Part shown: in pieces, positions 56,773 to 64,000 of the stretch
Layout of the letters: every line of letters starts with the position of its first letter
How positions within the stretch are numbered: the stretch's first letter is position 1
Assembly (NCBI RefSeq): GCF_000833025.1
Contig: NZ_CP010817.1
Coordinates: 3,472,001-3,536,000, forward strand
DNA length: 64,000 nt
From: Myroides profundi
GTDB taxonomy: Bacteria > Bacteroidota > Bacteroidia > Flavobacteriales > Flavobacteriaceae
Direction of reading: 5' to 3'
Position numbers and translations under genes: made by a program
Notes under the pieces: model-generated
What the model was told of the DNA's origin: nothing
Database searches by the model: none
Seen by the model: the letters and a program-made list of their open reading frames with translations, nothing else

Positions 56773-57651
56773 ATGAAAAGAAGTTTGTTATTCACCCCAC
56801 TACTACTATTCGTAATTAGTTGGAATAGTTATAGTACAGCAAGTCCTATACCTGCTGTTCAGATAAAGAAACTAACTGTAGTAAGCCAAGTTGTTGAGAA
56901 GAACTATGTTCCTGTAGATAGTACAACTCTTATTGATGATGTGAATGTCGTAGACAGAAGTACATCTAGTACAGAGGTATCTATCACTAAATATGACTTT
57001 AATTATAATGATTTAGGTCAACTGACTTCTGTGGAATCATACTTAGTAGAGGATGGAGCACCTACTAGTTCCTTCACTGCTACCATGGAGTTAGATGAGA
57101 ATAATCTACTGCGCAAGGTCATCTATGGAGAAAATAAAATGAGCTTAGACCTCGTATATGACAATAAAATACTGCAGTACACAGAGTTTAAGGATTTATA
57201 CTATGACGAGTCTAGAGTAAGTAAGATCGTGTATAATAGACTAGACCTGCCTAGCTCTATAGAGATATCTTCTAAGCCTCAGTATTCTGATCCTGAAGTA
57301 ACTGACTTTATCTATAACCCTAATAATAATCTAAAGTTAGTCAACCTAGATAACAATAAGACAATCTATACTTATGACCAAAAAAACTACCCATTTGCTT
57401 ACTTGCCTTATGCGTATAATGTGTCAAACTACCTCAGTGCTAACGAACTGATGTACACTAATTATAGTCAACAAAACAATATCGTTAAAATAGAAGGTGA
57501 TGATCTTCTAACTACGATAGAGTACACTTATAATGCTCAAGATCTACCTCTGACTGCTAAGGTAAAAACAATAGTCAAGTCTATGCCTAATGAGCAACCA
57601 AGTATCTATGAATATGAGTTTACTTATAGAATAATAGAGCTGATGTTGTAA
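56773..57651 (+). CDS. YD-repeat exported protein, tandem family member 3
   Basis: The 292 residues have an N-terminal signal peptide (about 1-23) without a clear lipobox. Repeats: KYDFNYNDLGQLTSVESY, YTYDQKNYPFAYLPYAYNV, YTNYSQQNNIVKIEGDD, TIEYTYNAQDLPLTAKV, ending YEYEFTYRIIEL. The block YPFxYLPYxY...TNYxQQNN recurs in members 2 and 5. 17 bases after member 2. Function unknown. Confidence 0.75.
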   Translation: MKRSLLFTPLLLFVISWNSYSTASPIPAVQIKKLTVVSQVVEKNYVPVDSTTLIDDVNVVDRSTSSTEVSITKYDFNYNDLGQLTSVESYLVEDGAPTSSFTATMELDENNLLRKVIYGENKMSLDLVYDNKILQYTEFKDLYYDESRVSKIVYNRLDLPSSIEISSKPQYSDPEVTDFIYNPNNNLKLVNLDNNKTIYTYDQKNYPFAYLPYAYNVSNYLSANELMYTNYSQQNNIVKIEGDDLLTTIEYTYNAQDLPLTAKVKTIVKSMPNEQPSIYEYEFTYRIIELML

Positions 57652-57661
57652 TACAGAAAAT

Positions 57662-57922
57662 ATGAAAACAATAGTATTTCTAATAACATTATTGACCACA
57701 ACTACATCACTTGCACAACAAACTAAAAAGCTGACTTTAATAAAAGCTATTACAGAAAAAACGCATGACTCCAACTACTCTTTCGAAGATGATGATGATA
57801 GTGAAGAAGTATATGAATTGTTAAGGTCAACAACAACATTTTTTACTTACGATAAATCAGGTAAGATAATATATCTGTCAGAATCAATGGAATACCTAAA
57901 CAGAAAGATTGATGAGTACTAA
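57662..57922 (+). CDS. truncated YD-repeat family member 4
   Basis: Only 86 residues: signal peptide (MKTIVFLITLLTTTTSLAQQ), the family start KKLTLIKAITEKTHDSN, an acidic loop, the first repeat TFFTYDKSGKIIYLSESMEY, then stop. It corresponds to the first third of members 1-3. Its end overlaps member 5 by 11 bases. It is either a remnant left by deletion or a short form; the intact signal peptide and coupling leave both open. Confidence 0.6.
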   Translation: MKTIVFLITLLTTTTSLAQQTKKLTLIKAITEKTHDSNYSFEDDDDSEEVYELLRSTTTFFTYDKSGKIIYLSESMEYLNRKIDEY

Positions 57923-58817
57923 AATATACTTTGCCTCACTACTTCTACTACTGATTAATGGACACAGCTATGGTCAATTAATCGATAAACAAAAAGAGAA
58001 GACGAAAACCACTTTTGTTGATTATATAATAGAAAGAAAGTATTACAAACACGACGATTATGACTCTATAGGTAATAAAATAGATCACTGTATCAAGTTT
58101 AGAACCAATAAACACGTATTTGAATACAATAAAGATGGATTGCTATCTACCCTAAAATCGGAGGAGATTGCCTCAGAAGAAATAATGATGATGAACAACC
58201 TTCACTTTATATATTCGCCTAATCGCTTGTTAGAAACCATCTACCCCTCTAATAATTCATACAGTCTAAGAAATACCATCTTTTGGGATGACTCGACTGA
58301 TTTGGAATATACCAATAATAGCTTACAAAAAATCCAGTCAGGCTCGTATAATAATCCTAATACTTTTATAACAATAAAGGAAATAAAGAACAACCTACCT
58401 CGTAAAATACATTACGATGATAATATATGTGCCTATCCATTAAACAGTAGTAAAATAGACTATGTAATAAGATATAATACACACAACAACATAAAAACAA
58501 TAAAAACCAAAAGAAATACACGCAAGTTTAAATATGACAAAAAAAAGTATCCATTTCACTATTTCCCTTTTGCGTTTACCTTAAACTACTCGTTGCTCCC
58601 CTATCCGTTGATAGGTACCAACTACATACAACAGAACAATATAACTGAAGTACAAAATACCGACTACACAGATAAAATCACATATACTTATAATGATAAA
58701 GACCTACCACAAACAGTAAGAATAACAAGAAGGTATAAAAACACTAAAAACATTGTTTACCCTCTTTACGAATATGAATACGAGTATTACTATAAAGAAA
58801 TAGAAATCACAGAATAG
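57912..58817 (+). CDS. YD-repeat exported protein, tandem family member 5
   Basis: ATG 57912 is preferred (301 residues, MSTKIYFASLLLLLINGHSYG signal peptide). Repeats: KHVFEYNKDGLLSTLKS, RKFKYDKKKYPFHYFPFAF, GTNYIQQNNITEVQN, KITYTYNDKDLPQTVRI, ending YEYEYYYKEIEITE. It is Asn/Lys/Tyr-rich and the most AT-rich of the set. It overlaps member 4 and ends at a bidirectional terminator closing the operon. Confidence 0.75.
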   Translation: MSTKIYFASLLLLLINGHSYGQLIDKQKEKTKTTFVDYIIERKYYKHDDYDSIGNKIDHCIKFRTNKHVFEYNKDGLLSTLKSEEIASEEIMMMNNLHFIYSPNRLLETIYPSNNSYSLRNTIFWDDSTDLEYTNNSLQKIQSGSYNNPNTFITIKEIKNNLPRKIHYDDNICAYPLNSSKIDYVIRYNTHNNIKTIKTKRNTRKFKYDKKKYPFHYFPFAFTLNYSLLPYPLIGTNYIQQNNITEVQNTDYTDKITYTYNDKDLPQTVRITRRYKNTKNIVYPLYEYEYEYYYKEIEITE

Positions 58818-58848
58818 AAAAAAGGTTAGCCGATGGCTAACCTTTTTT
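58818..58848. terminator. bidirectional terminator closing the YD operon
   Basis: AAAAAAGGTTAGC/GCTAACCTTTTTT with a short loop, between convergent genes ending at 58817 and 58853. Confidence 0.93.
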
Positions 58849-58852
58849 GTTA

Positions 58853-59362
58853 TTATAAATCTAACTGATAGATATAATCATCCATTACATATCCCTGTCC
58901 GATATCAAAAGTCTTAGACTCTATACACTTCATATTATTGCGGATATAAAAGTCTATAGCTCGTTGGTTATTTTTATTCACAGTAAGATATACCGCAGTA
59001 GCTCCCTCTCGTTTAGCATACTCTACTACATGCTGAAACATAAACGCACCTAATCCCTTTACTTGTTTATACACATTAGTATATAATTTAGAAAGAAACA
59101 CACGGTTGTCCTCCATAAGCTTATAGTTTGTGTAGCCTAATAACTCGTCCCCTTGCATTAACAGTTCCCATTGGTACCCTTCTTTTAGTTCACCTAAGAT
59201 ACGCTCATCACTATACATCATTGGTAGCATATAGTCTATCTGTTCTTGTCCGATAATATGAAGATATGTATCCTCCCAGATCTTCTCTGCTAAAGGAAGA
59301 ATTAAGTGTATATTACTTTTATCTACAGGTATAAAAGTGGTTGTTTCTGCTAAGTTATTCAT
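58853..59362 (-). CDS. GNAT-family N-acetyltransferase
   Basis: The 169 residues show the GNAT acetyl-CoA motif A (KQVKGLGAFMFQHVVEYAKR) and motif B (VYLTVNKNNQRAIDFYIRNN), with a typical N-terminal FIPVDKSNIHLILPLAEK. Substrate unknown; small-molecule or protein acetylation are both possible. Single gene. Confidence 0.9.
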   Translation of the reverse strand: MNNLAETTTFIPVDKSNIHLILPLAEKIWEDTYLHIIGQEQIDYMLPMMYSDERILGELKEGYQWELLMQGDELLGYTNYKLMEDNRVFLSKLYTNVYKQVKGLGAFMFQHVVEYAKREGATAVYLTVNKNNQRAIDFYIRNNMKCIESKTFDIGQGYVMDDYIYQLDL

Positions 59363-59441
59363 TGTTATGATTCTTTATAAGATGACGAAAATACGATAAA
59401 TGCACTGAATTCAAGCTTTCCATACAATAATTATCAATCAC

Positions 59442-59471
59442 TTGACAATAACAATATTTTAAGTAATTTTG
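59442..59471 (+). promoter_or_regulatory. promoter of the YD-repeat lipoprotein at 59488
   Basis: TTG at 59442-59444, 19 bases, TAATTTTG at 59464-59471, then 16 bases to the ATG. Full match to the Bacteroidota consensus. Confidence 0.75.
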
Positions 59472-59487
59472 TTAAAAAAATTTAACT

Positions 59488-60375
59488 ATGAAAAACAATT
59501 TAAGAATACTAGCTCTATGCTTAGTAGGTATGTTTGCGGTAAACTGTTCCTCTGATGACAATTCAATTACAGAGCCAGGCAAAGAAGAAGTAGATCCAGG
59601 TAAAGAAGAGTACAAATCCATAGTACTTGTTTTATCATCTGAAGAAAATGTATTTAATGTAGAAGACAATAAAGAAACTTTAGAAAGTACAAACATTGTA
59701 AAGTTCAATTATAATGAACAATATCTTCTTACAAGTACAACCTTGTCTATTCCTTTTGGAAATACAAATGCTGGAGACAACATTGGAGATACAAAATACA
59801 TTTATAATGATAAGTTACAATTAACCTCATTAGAATATAAAGGTCAGATACAATATCAATTCTTCTATGAGAATAACCTTTTAATTAAATCTATTGAAGA
59901 CGATATTACTACTAATAATATCACAGAGTACAAATATGATTCTTCAAATAAAGTTATCGAAATAATAGGATATAATCAAGATAAAAACTCTACAACTCCT
60001 ATCGCAAATAAATCATATACAAAGTATAAATATAACTCTGATGAATTAATTACTCATGTTATTGATAGTGAAAATGATAAATATTCAGCTGAAATAACAT
60101 ACTATGACAAAGGAAAAACACTATTTGAAAATAGTATACATAACCCTCAATTAGGAAATAGTGAATATCTATATGAACTTGAACTAATATACAACCCTAA
60201 GAAGAATATACATAGTATCACAGATCTCTATAGTCAATACATTTCTACATACGAGTTTAACGAAGAAGGTTATCCTATAAAAGAAACTACTATTGAAAAA
60301 GACTTAAAAACAGGATCTATAGAGACAAAAACAGTAACTACATATACTTATAAAATAGTAAAAGTAAAAAAATAA
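59488..60375 (+). CDS. YD-repeat lipoprotein, separate family member
   Basis: The 295 residues start MKNNLRILALCLVGMFAVNC (lipidated Cys20), followed by SSDDNSITEPGKEEVDPGKEE, an acidic spacer typical of surface-exposed Bacteroidota lipoproteins. Strand-turn repeats follow: FNYNEQYLLTSTTLS, KYIYNDKLQLTSLEY, TEYKYDSSNKVIEIIGY, YKYNSDELITHVIDS, TYEFNEEGYPIKETTI. It has its own promoter and terminator. Function unknown. Confidence 0.75.
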   Translation: MKNNLRILALCLVGMFAVNCSSDDNSITEPGKEEVDPGKEEYKSIVLVLSSEENVFNVEDNKETLESTNIVKFNYNEQYLLTSTTLSIPFGNTNAGDNIGDTKYIYNDKLQLTSLEYKGQIQYQFFYENNLLIKSIEDDITTNNITEYKYDSSNKVIEIIGYNQDKNSTTPIANKSYTKYKYNSDELITHVIDSENDKYSAEITYYDKGKTLFENSIHNPQLGNSEYLYELELIYNPKKNIHSITDLYSQYISTYEFNEEGYPIKETTIEKDLKTGSIETKTVTTYTYKIVKVKK

Positions 60376-60376
60376 C

Positions 60377-60402
60377 AAAAGGCGTTCTTTCGAACGCCTT
60401 TT
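60377..60402. terminator. bidirectional terminator
   Basis: AAAAGGCGTTC, loop TTTC, GAACGCCTTTT, between convergent genes ending at 60375 and 60424. Confidence 0.95.
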
Positions 60403-60423
60403 ACTTTATATCCTAATCAGATA

Positions 60424-61815
60424 TTATCCTTTATAGTTAGTCAAGAAGTCAACTAGAGTACGTACTCCACTTCCTGTACCACCATTACCTTTATAATCTC
60501 TAGGAGCATCCATCCAAGCTGGACCTGCGATATCCATGTGTACATAAGGTGCTTTAGCGAAGTGCTCTAAGAACTTACCTGCTGTGATAGTACCTGCAAA
60601 ACGTCCACCGATATTCTTCATATCTGCTACGTTAGATTTCAACAAATCTTTATAGTCATCCCAGAAAGGTAACTTAGCTAAACGCTCGTGTACGTTGTAT
60701 CCAGAAGCGATAATAGCATCGATAGTCTGCTCATCATTCCCCATAATACAAGATGCCATATCTCCAGCTACTACTAAAGCTGCACCTGTAAGTGTAGCTG
60801 CATCAATAATAACCTCTGGATCATACTGAGTAGCATAAGCAATAGCATCTGCTAAGATCATACGTCCTTCTGCATCTGTGTTTAATACCTCGATAGTCGT
60901 ACCGTCAAACATAGTGATCACATCACCTGGAGCATAAGCATTTCCTCCAGGACGGTTATCTGTAGCAGGAACTAATCCGATAACGTGAACATTCACATCG
61001 TTTAAAGCTGCTGCATAGATAGTACCTGCCATACATGCTGCACCTCCCATATCACTCTTCATAGAGTCCATAGAACCTGCAGTTGGTTTTAAGCTCAATC
61101 CTCCTGTATCGTACACTACTCCTTTACCTACTAATACGATAGGTTTTTTATTGATCGGATTAGCTGGCTTGTACTCCATAATAGTAAAAGTAGGTTGATC
61201 AATAGATCCTTTATTAACAGCTAATAAACCACCCATCTTCAAGTCTTCAATCTCTTTGCGACCTAATACTTTCACTGAGAAGTTAGCCTCTTTACCTAAA
61301 GCTTCTATTTCAGTTGCTAATTGAGTAGCATTTAAGAAGCTTACAGGTTCGTTTACCATTGTACGAGCCCAATACACCGCTTTTACAGTATTGTTTAAGT
61401 CGCTGATTTGTTTAGCTGTAAAATCTCCTTTTACCTCAACATTACTCAAAGCGAACTTCATTTCTTCTGCTTCTTTGAAGTACTTTAAGAATTGGTAGTT
61501 TGACAACATAAATCCTTCTACTAAAGCTAATGTAGAAGCTCCATTACCTACGATAGTAAGGTTGTCAGCTTTTTTATCTAATTGTTTGCGAACGCTATTA
61601 CCAGCTAAACGCATTTTTTCTAAGTTCTCATTCTCTTTTACGAAAAAGAAATACTGACTTCCCACTTTAGCAAAGTCTTCTTCTTTTTTCCCTTCTTCGA
61701 ATGCTTTTACAAAATCATTTAAGAATGCAGGAACCTCAACAATTCCTTTGTTCTCACTACTTAAAACGAAAACAACGTTCCCGTTTTCTTTCATGTTATT
61801 TACTAGTTGTATCAT
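60424..61815 (-). CDS. leucyl aminopeptidase (M17)
   Basis: M17 is a cytosolic hexameric two-metal aminopeptidase. The 463 residues have the N-terminal regulatory domain and the catalytic C-terminal domain with VGKGVVYDTGGLSLKP (metal Asp and Lys), MDSMKSDMGGAA, and the PROSITE signature NTDAEGRMILADAIAY. GRFAGTITAGKFLEHF follows. Length is slightly short of E. coli PepA but normal for the family. Promoter TATATTTG at 61844-61837. Confidence 0.95.
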   Translation of the reverse strand: MIQLVNNMKENGNVVFVLSSENKGIVEVPAFLNDFVKAFEEGKKEEDFAKVGSQYFFFVKENENLEKMRLAGNSVRKQLDKKADNLTIVGNGASTLALVEGFMLSNYQFLKYFKEAEEMKFALSNVEVKGDFTAKQISDLNNTVKAVYWARTMVNEPVSFLNATQLATEIEALGKEANFSVKVLGRKEIEDLKMGGLLAVNKGSIDQPTFTIMEYKPANPINKKPIVLVGKGVVYDTGGLSLKPTAGSMDSMKSDMGGAACMAGTIYAAALNDVNVHVIGLVPATDNRPGGNAYAPGDVITMFDGTTIEVLNTDAEGRMILADAIAYATQYDPEVIIDAATLTGAALVVAGDMASCIMGNDEQTIDAIIASGYNVHERLAKLPFWDDYKDLLKSNVADMKNIGGRFAGTITAGKFLEHFAKAPYVHMDIAGPAWMDAPRDYKGNGGTGSGVRTLVDFLTNYKG

Positions 61816-61836
61816 CTTTGTCTTTTTATATTACTG

Positions 61837-61844
61837 CAAATATA
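61837..61844 (-). promoter_or_regulatory. -7 promoter element of the leucyl aminopeptidase gene
   Basis: TATATTTG on the minus strand, 21 bases before the ATG. The nearest TTG upstream is only 13 bases away, so the -33 box is unclear. Confidence 0.55.
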
Positions 61845-61964
61845 ACATTTTTAGACGCAACTAAAAAAGAGCTTTTCTTAAAACTCTGCTATAATCTATA
61901 AGTATCCAAAAAAGATATATTTTACGTTTTTAGACAAGTATTTATCGAATAACAATAAATTTTA

Positions 61965-61995
61965 TTTGTTTTATAAAAAATTAAATATACTTTTG
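61965..61995 (+). promoter_or_regulatory. promoter of the DUF2975 operon
   Basis: TTTG at 61965-61968, 19 bases, TACTTTTG at 61988-61995, a full consensus match, 30 bases before the small ORF at 62026 and 114 before the first DUF2975 gene. Confidence 0.75.
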
Positions 61996-62025
61996 AATTA
62001 CAATTAACCAACTAAATTACTAACG

Positions 62026-62100
62026 ATGATAAAATTACTAATCCATTGGGCTATACTTTTAATAGCATTATGTGAACGATTAATAAACGTATTATTTTAA
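62026..62100 (+). CDS. candidate 24-residue membrane peptide
   Basis: ATG at 62026, TAA at 62098-62100. The peptide starts MIKLLIHWAILLIALCER and is nearly all hydrophobic, enough for one TM helix, with Lys and Arg at the ends. It lies between a consensus promoter and the first DUF2975 gene, 9 bases upstream of its ATG, so it is certainly in the leader. Whether it is translated, as a small protein or as a regulatory leader peptide, is unproven. Confidence 0.45.
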   Translation: MIKLLIHWAILLIALCERLINVLF

Positions 62101-62109
62101 ACCTAGATT

Positions 62110-62730
62110 ATGAAGCTGAAATTACTTACAGTTATATTTATTGTATTATATATAGCCAATCTTTGTGTACACTTTAGAGATTTTCAACAAGGGTATAATA
62201 ATGCTCCAGAATGTCATGATGATAAAGTGTATACTACTTTGATCGTTAAACAGACTCCTAGTGAAACCTCTGACCTTCATTTATCTCTAACAGATAAAAA
62301 AACTACTGGTATACAAATACGTGAAATAAAAGAGACTATTGAAGTAGAAGTTCCTAAACAATATTCGAACGGGATTAGTAATTTCTTCATAGGTTTATTA
62401 GGTATCCTTACTATACTCCTTTTCCCAGTTATCATTATTGTATTTATAAAATTCTTTAAAAACTTATATAATGGTAATATAGCATCTAATAGTCAAATAA
62501 GACGACTACAAATTCTAGCTTATTTTCAACTACTTCTACCTGTATTAGGGAATATATTTATTTATTATTCAAACAAAGAACAACAAGAAGTAGCTAATAT
62601 TTATAACCTCAACCTAGTTAAGTATGACTATGATTTTTCGTTATTTATTATTCCTTTAATTCTGTTATTGATTGTTGAAGTATTAAAGCAACATTTAACT
62701 TTAAAAGAAAATGCTGAACTAACCATATAA
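62110..62730 (+). CDS. DUF2975-like membrane protein, copy 1
   Basis: The 206 residues have four TM helices (about 4-20, 85-112, 135-152, 174-192) with a soluble loop of about 65 residues after the first. The C-terminal ending FSLFIIPLILLLIVEVLKQH and LTLKENAELTI is the DUF2975 hallmark. Its DNA sequence is divergent from copies 2 and 3. DUF2975 genes usually sit next to a small XRE-type regulator. Function unknown. Confidence 0.82.
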   Translation: MKLKLLTVIFIVLYIANLCVHFRDFQQGYNNAPECHDDKVYTTLIVKQTPSETSDLHLSLTDKKTTGIQIREIKETIEVEVPKQYSNGISNFFIGLLGILTILLFPVIIIVFIKFFKNLYNGNIASNSQIRRLQILAYFQLLLPVLGNIFIYYSNKEQQEVANIYNLNLVKYDYDFSLFIIPLILLLIVEVLKQHLTLKENAELTI

Positions 62731-62739
62731 CTTGATCTT

Positions 62740-63354
62740 ATGAAACTAAAATTTCTAACTATATTATTAATCTTTGCATACTTATTTTCCTTTAACAACC
62801 ACTTTAAAGATATGAAAATAGGTTTTGATGAAGGATATGACAGCGCAAGAAGCATTTCAACAAATCCTTACTATATAACAATCAAAAACAGTACAGAATA
62901 CAATGCAAAATTAACTACTAATCATAACTCACCTAAGATAGCAGTAACTGATTCAACAAGTAGAATTCGTGTAGATGATGTTCCTTTTAGTTATTCATTT
63001 CTTAGAACTGTTATGATAATGAGTTCATTTATTTTTATCGGCTTTATAGTCTATGCCTTATACAATAGCTTTACTATTCTAAAGTTTTTGTACAAAGGAG
63101 AAACTGTTAGCCGTATTCAAATTAAACGTATAAAAGTACTAGCTTCTATACTTTTAGGTCTTGCTATTTATGAGAATATACTCGAATATCTATCTACTTA
63201 CGAAGCATCAAGAATAGCATCTCTATATAACCTAGAAGCTGTAAAAGGTGATTTTAATTTCACAATGTTCTTTATTCCTTTAATTTTGCTGATGATTGTA
63301 GAAGTATTGAAACAACATTTGCGTCTAAAAGAAGATGCAGAACTAATTATCTAA
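62740..63354 (+). CDS. DUF2975-like membrane protein, copy 2
   Basis: The 204 residues have the same four-TM plan as copy 1. The last 50 codons (63202-63354) are about 95% identical in DNA to those of copy 3, ending HLRLKEDAELII, while the N-terminal two thirds are much more divergent. This points to recent gene conversion or unequal exchange at the 3' end. 9 bases after copy 1. Confidence 0.82.
   Translation: MKLKFLTILLIFAYLFSFNNHFKDMKIGFDEGYDSARSISTNPYYITIKNSTEYNAKLTTNHNSPKIAVTDSTSRIRVDDVPFSYSFLRTVMIMSSFIFIGFIVYALYNSFTILKFLYKGETVSRIQIKRIKVLASILLGLAIYENILEYLSTYEASRIASLYNLEAVKGDFNFTMFFIPLILLMIVEVLKQHLRLKEDAELII
63202..63354 (+). repeat. 153-base near-identical 3' block (with 63830-63982)
   Basis: Gapless alignment with 63830-63982 shows seven differences in 153 bases by eye. 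It covers TM4 and the C-terminal DUF2975 motif of copies 2 and 3. Confidence 0.85.
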
Positions 63355-63364
63355 TCAATGTATT

Positions 63365-63982
63365 ATGAAATTAAAAATACTAACAGTCATATTAATATTT
63401 ATATACACACTATCCTTTATTAACGAATTTAATACAGCAGATATCACAGGCGCATTTAATAGAGGACGTGAACAAGGGAGTGGCACAGAAAGTAATATTC
63501 ATTATATAACTGTCAAATCTCCTAAAAGAGAGAGTTCAGAGTTTATAAATACATTAAACAATGATAGTATAGAGGTAGAAGATTCTACTAGCATATTAAG
63601 AATAGAAGACAACACTTCTAATATATTATTGACAACTAGCAAATTCTTTATTATGTTTCTATTCACAATCGCTTTAGTCTATTCCTTTAGCAAAACGATT
63701 AGGTACTTAAAGAAACTTTTTAAAGGTAACTATCTTAGTCTAGAACAAATTACTCGTCTGAGGCAACTTGCATACGCATTATTGTTATGTGGAATACTAG
63801 GCAATCTAGTAGCTTTCATAGATAATTATGAAGCATCGAGAATAGCATCACTATATAACCTAGAAGCTGTAAAAGGTAACTTTAATTTCACAATGTTCTT
63901 TATTCCTTTAATTTTGCTGATGATTGTAGAAGTATTGAAACAACATTTGCGTCTAAAAGAAGATGCAGAACTAACCATATAA
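63365..63982 (+). CDS. DUF2975-like membrane protein, copy 3
   Basis: The 205 residues have four TM helices and a first loop of about 60 residues that is hardly alignable with the other copies. The C-terminal third is almost identical to that of copy 2 (NLEAVKGNFNFTMFFIPLI and HLRLKEDAELTI). Its final bases match copy 1 better than copy 2. It lies 10 bases after copy 2 and 9 bases before a further ATG at 63992. Confidence 0.82.
   Translation: MKLKILTVILIFIYTLSFINEFNTADITGAFNRGREQGSGTESNIHYITVKSPKRESSEFINTLNNDSIEVEDSTSILRIEDNTSNILLTTSKFFIMFLFTIALVYSFSKTIRYLKKLFKGNYLSLEQITRLRQLAYALLLCGILGNLVAFIDNYEASRIASLYNLEAVKGNFNFTMFFIPLILLMIVEVLKQHLRLKEDAELTI
63830..63982 (+). repeat. 153-base near-identical 3' block (with 63202-63354)
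   Basis: Partner of 63202-63354; see copies 2 and 3. Confidence 0.85.
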
Positions 63983-63991
63983 CCCCACGAT

Positions 63992-64000
63992 ATGCCAATA
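63992..64000 (+). CDS. possible start of the next operon gene, cut by window edge
   Basis: ATG CCA ATA, 9 bases after copy 3, in the same spacing as the other operon genes. DUF2975 genes are commonly followed by a small XRE-type regulator with an MPI-like N-terminus, so that is my prediction. Only three codons are visible. Confidence 0.35.

Noticed and set aside
55009..58817. The YD-repeat operon as an RHS toxin/immunity system.
   Set aside because: Proteins are too short, no toxin domain or PxxxxDPxGL-like core is present, and no immunity gene follows each member.

Overview
The window looks like chromosomal DNA of a low-GC member of the Bacteroidota, family Flavobacteriaceae; a Myroides-like genome is my best guess, but that is inference. 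The evidence is: rpsL-rpsG-fusA-rpsJ-rplC runs into the S10 cluster with no tuf between fusA and rpsJ; many genes carry the Bacteroidota promoter signature (TTG/TTTG, about 19 nt, TAnnTTTG) with few Shine-Dalgarno sites; and there are many short lipoproteins and Gln-ended signal peptides. No rRNA, tRNA, CRISPR array, prophage or complete insertion sequence was seen.

Layout. 1-7680 (minus): the str-S10 ribosomal superoperon, from rpsL back to a truncated rplP, with a well-formed promoter at 7734-7764. 8098-16146: housekeeping genes (rlmB, a kinase-like unknown, a rhomboid protease, rarA, a YjjG-like nucleotidase, radC, mpl). 16153-21676: an unknown lipoprotein pair (TIM-barrel-like plus helical-repeat) and an S46 dipeptidyl-peptidase. 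21742-27510: a complete seven-gene Mrp cation/proton antiporter operon. 27674-32550: obgE, adk, hpt, a roughly 960-base AT-rich gap with a candidate small RNA, then purK-purE. 32562-33136: a four-helix-bundle gene flanked by AT-rich inverted repeats and a long hairpin. 33134-39342: two tandem acyl-CoA-dehydrogenase-fold proteins, an M3 peptidase, a lipoprotein and a pirin. 39476-46540: a 1963-residue alpha-2-macroglobulin homologue without the thioester cysteine, and a lipoprotein of the alkaline phosphatase superfamily.

46617-60375 is the accessory part: small lipoproteins, two immunity-like small proteins, an M28 peptidase, a DMT transporter, a zinc-ribbon membrane pair, a HugZ-like protein, an acetyltransferase, and at least eight secreted proteins built of short YD/RHS-like beta repeats (two at 49906-51318, five in a tandem operon at 55009-58817, one at 59488-60375). 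The window ends with leucyl aminopeptidase (minus) and a plus-strand operon of a 24-codon ORF and three DUF2975-like membrane proteins; the last two share a 153-base 3' block at about 95% identity, and the first three codons of a following gene are visible.

The least expected signal is a dispersed gene relic. Positions 11195-11281 (+) and 53117-53203 (-) align without gaps over 29 codons, with 17 identical residues. The first 18 bases are identical, and one seven-codon block differs only at synonymous sites. One copy has an in-frame stop and the other has no clear start, so an undescribed protein family appears to have decayed here.
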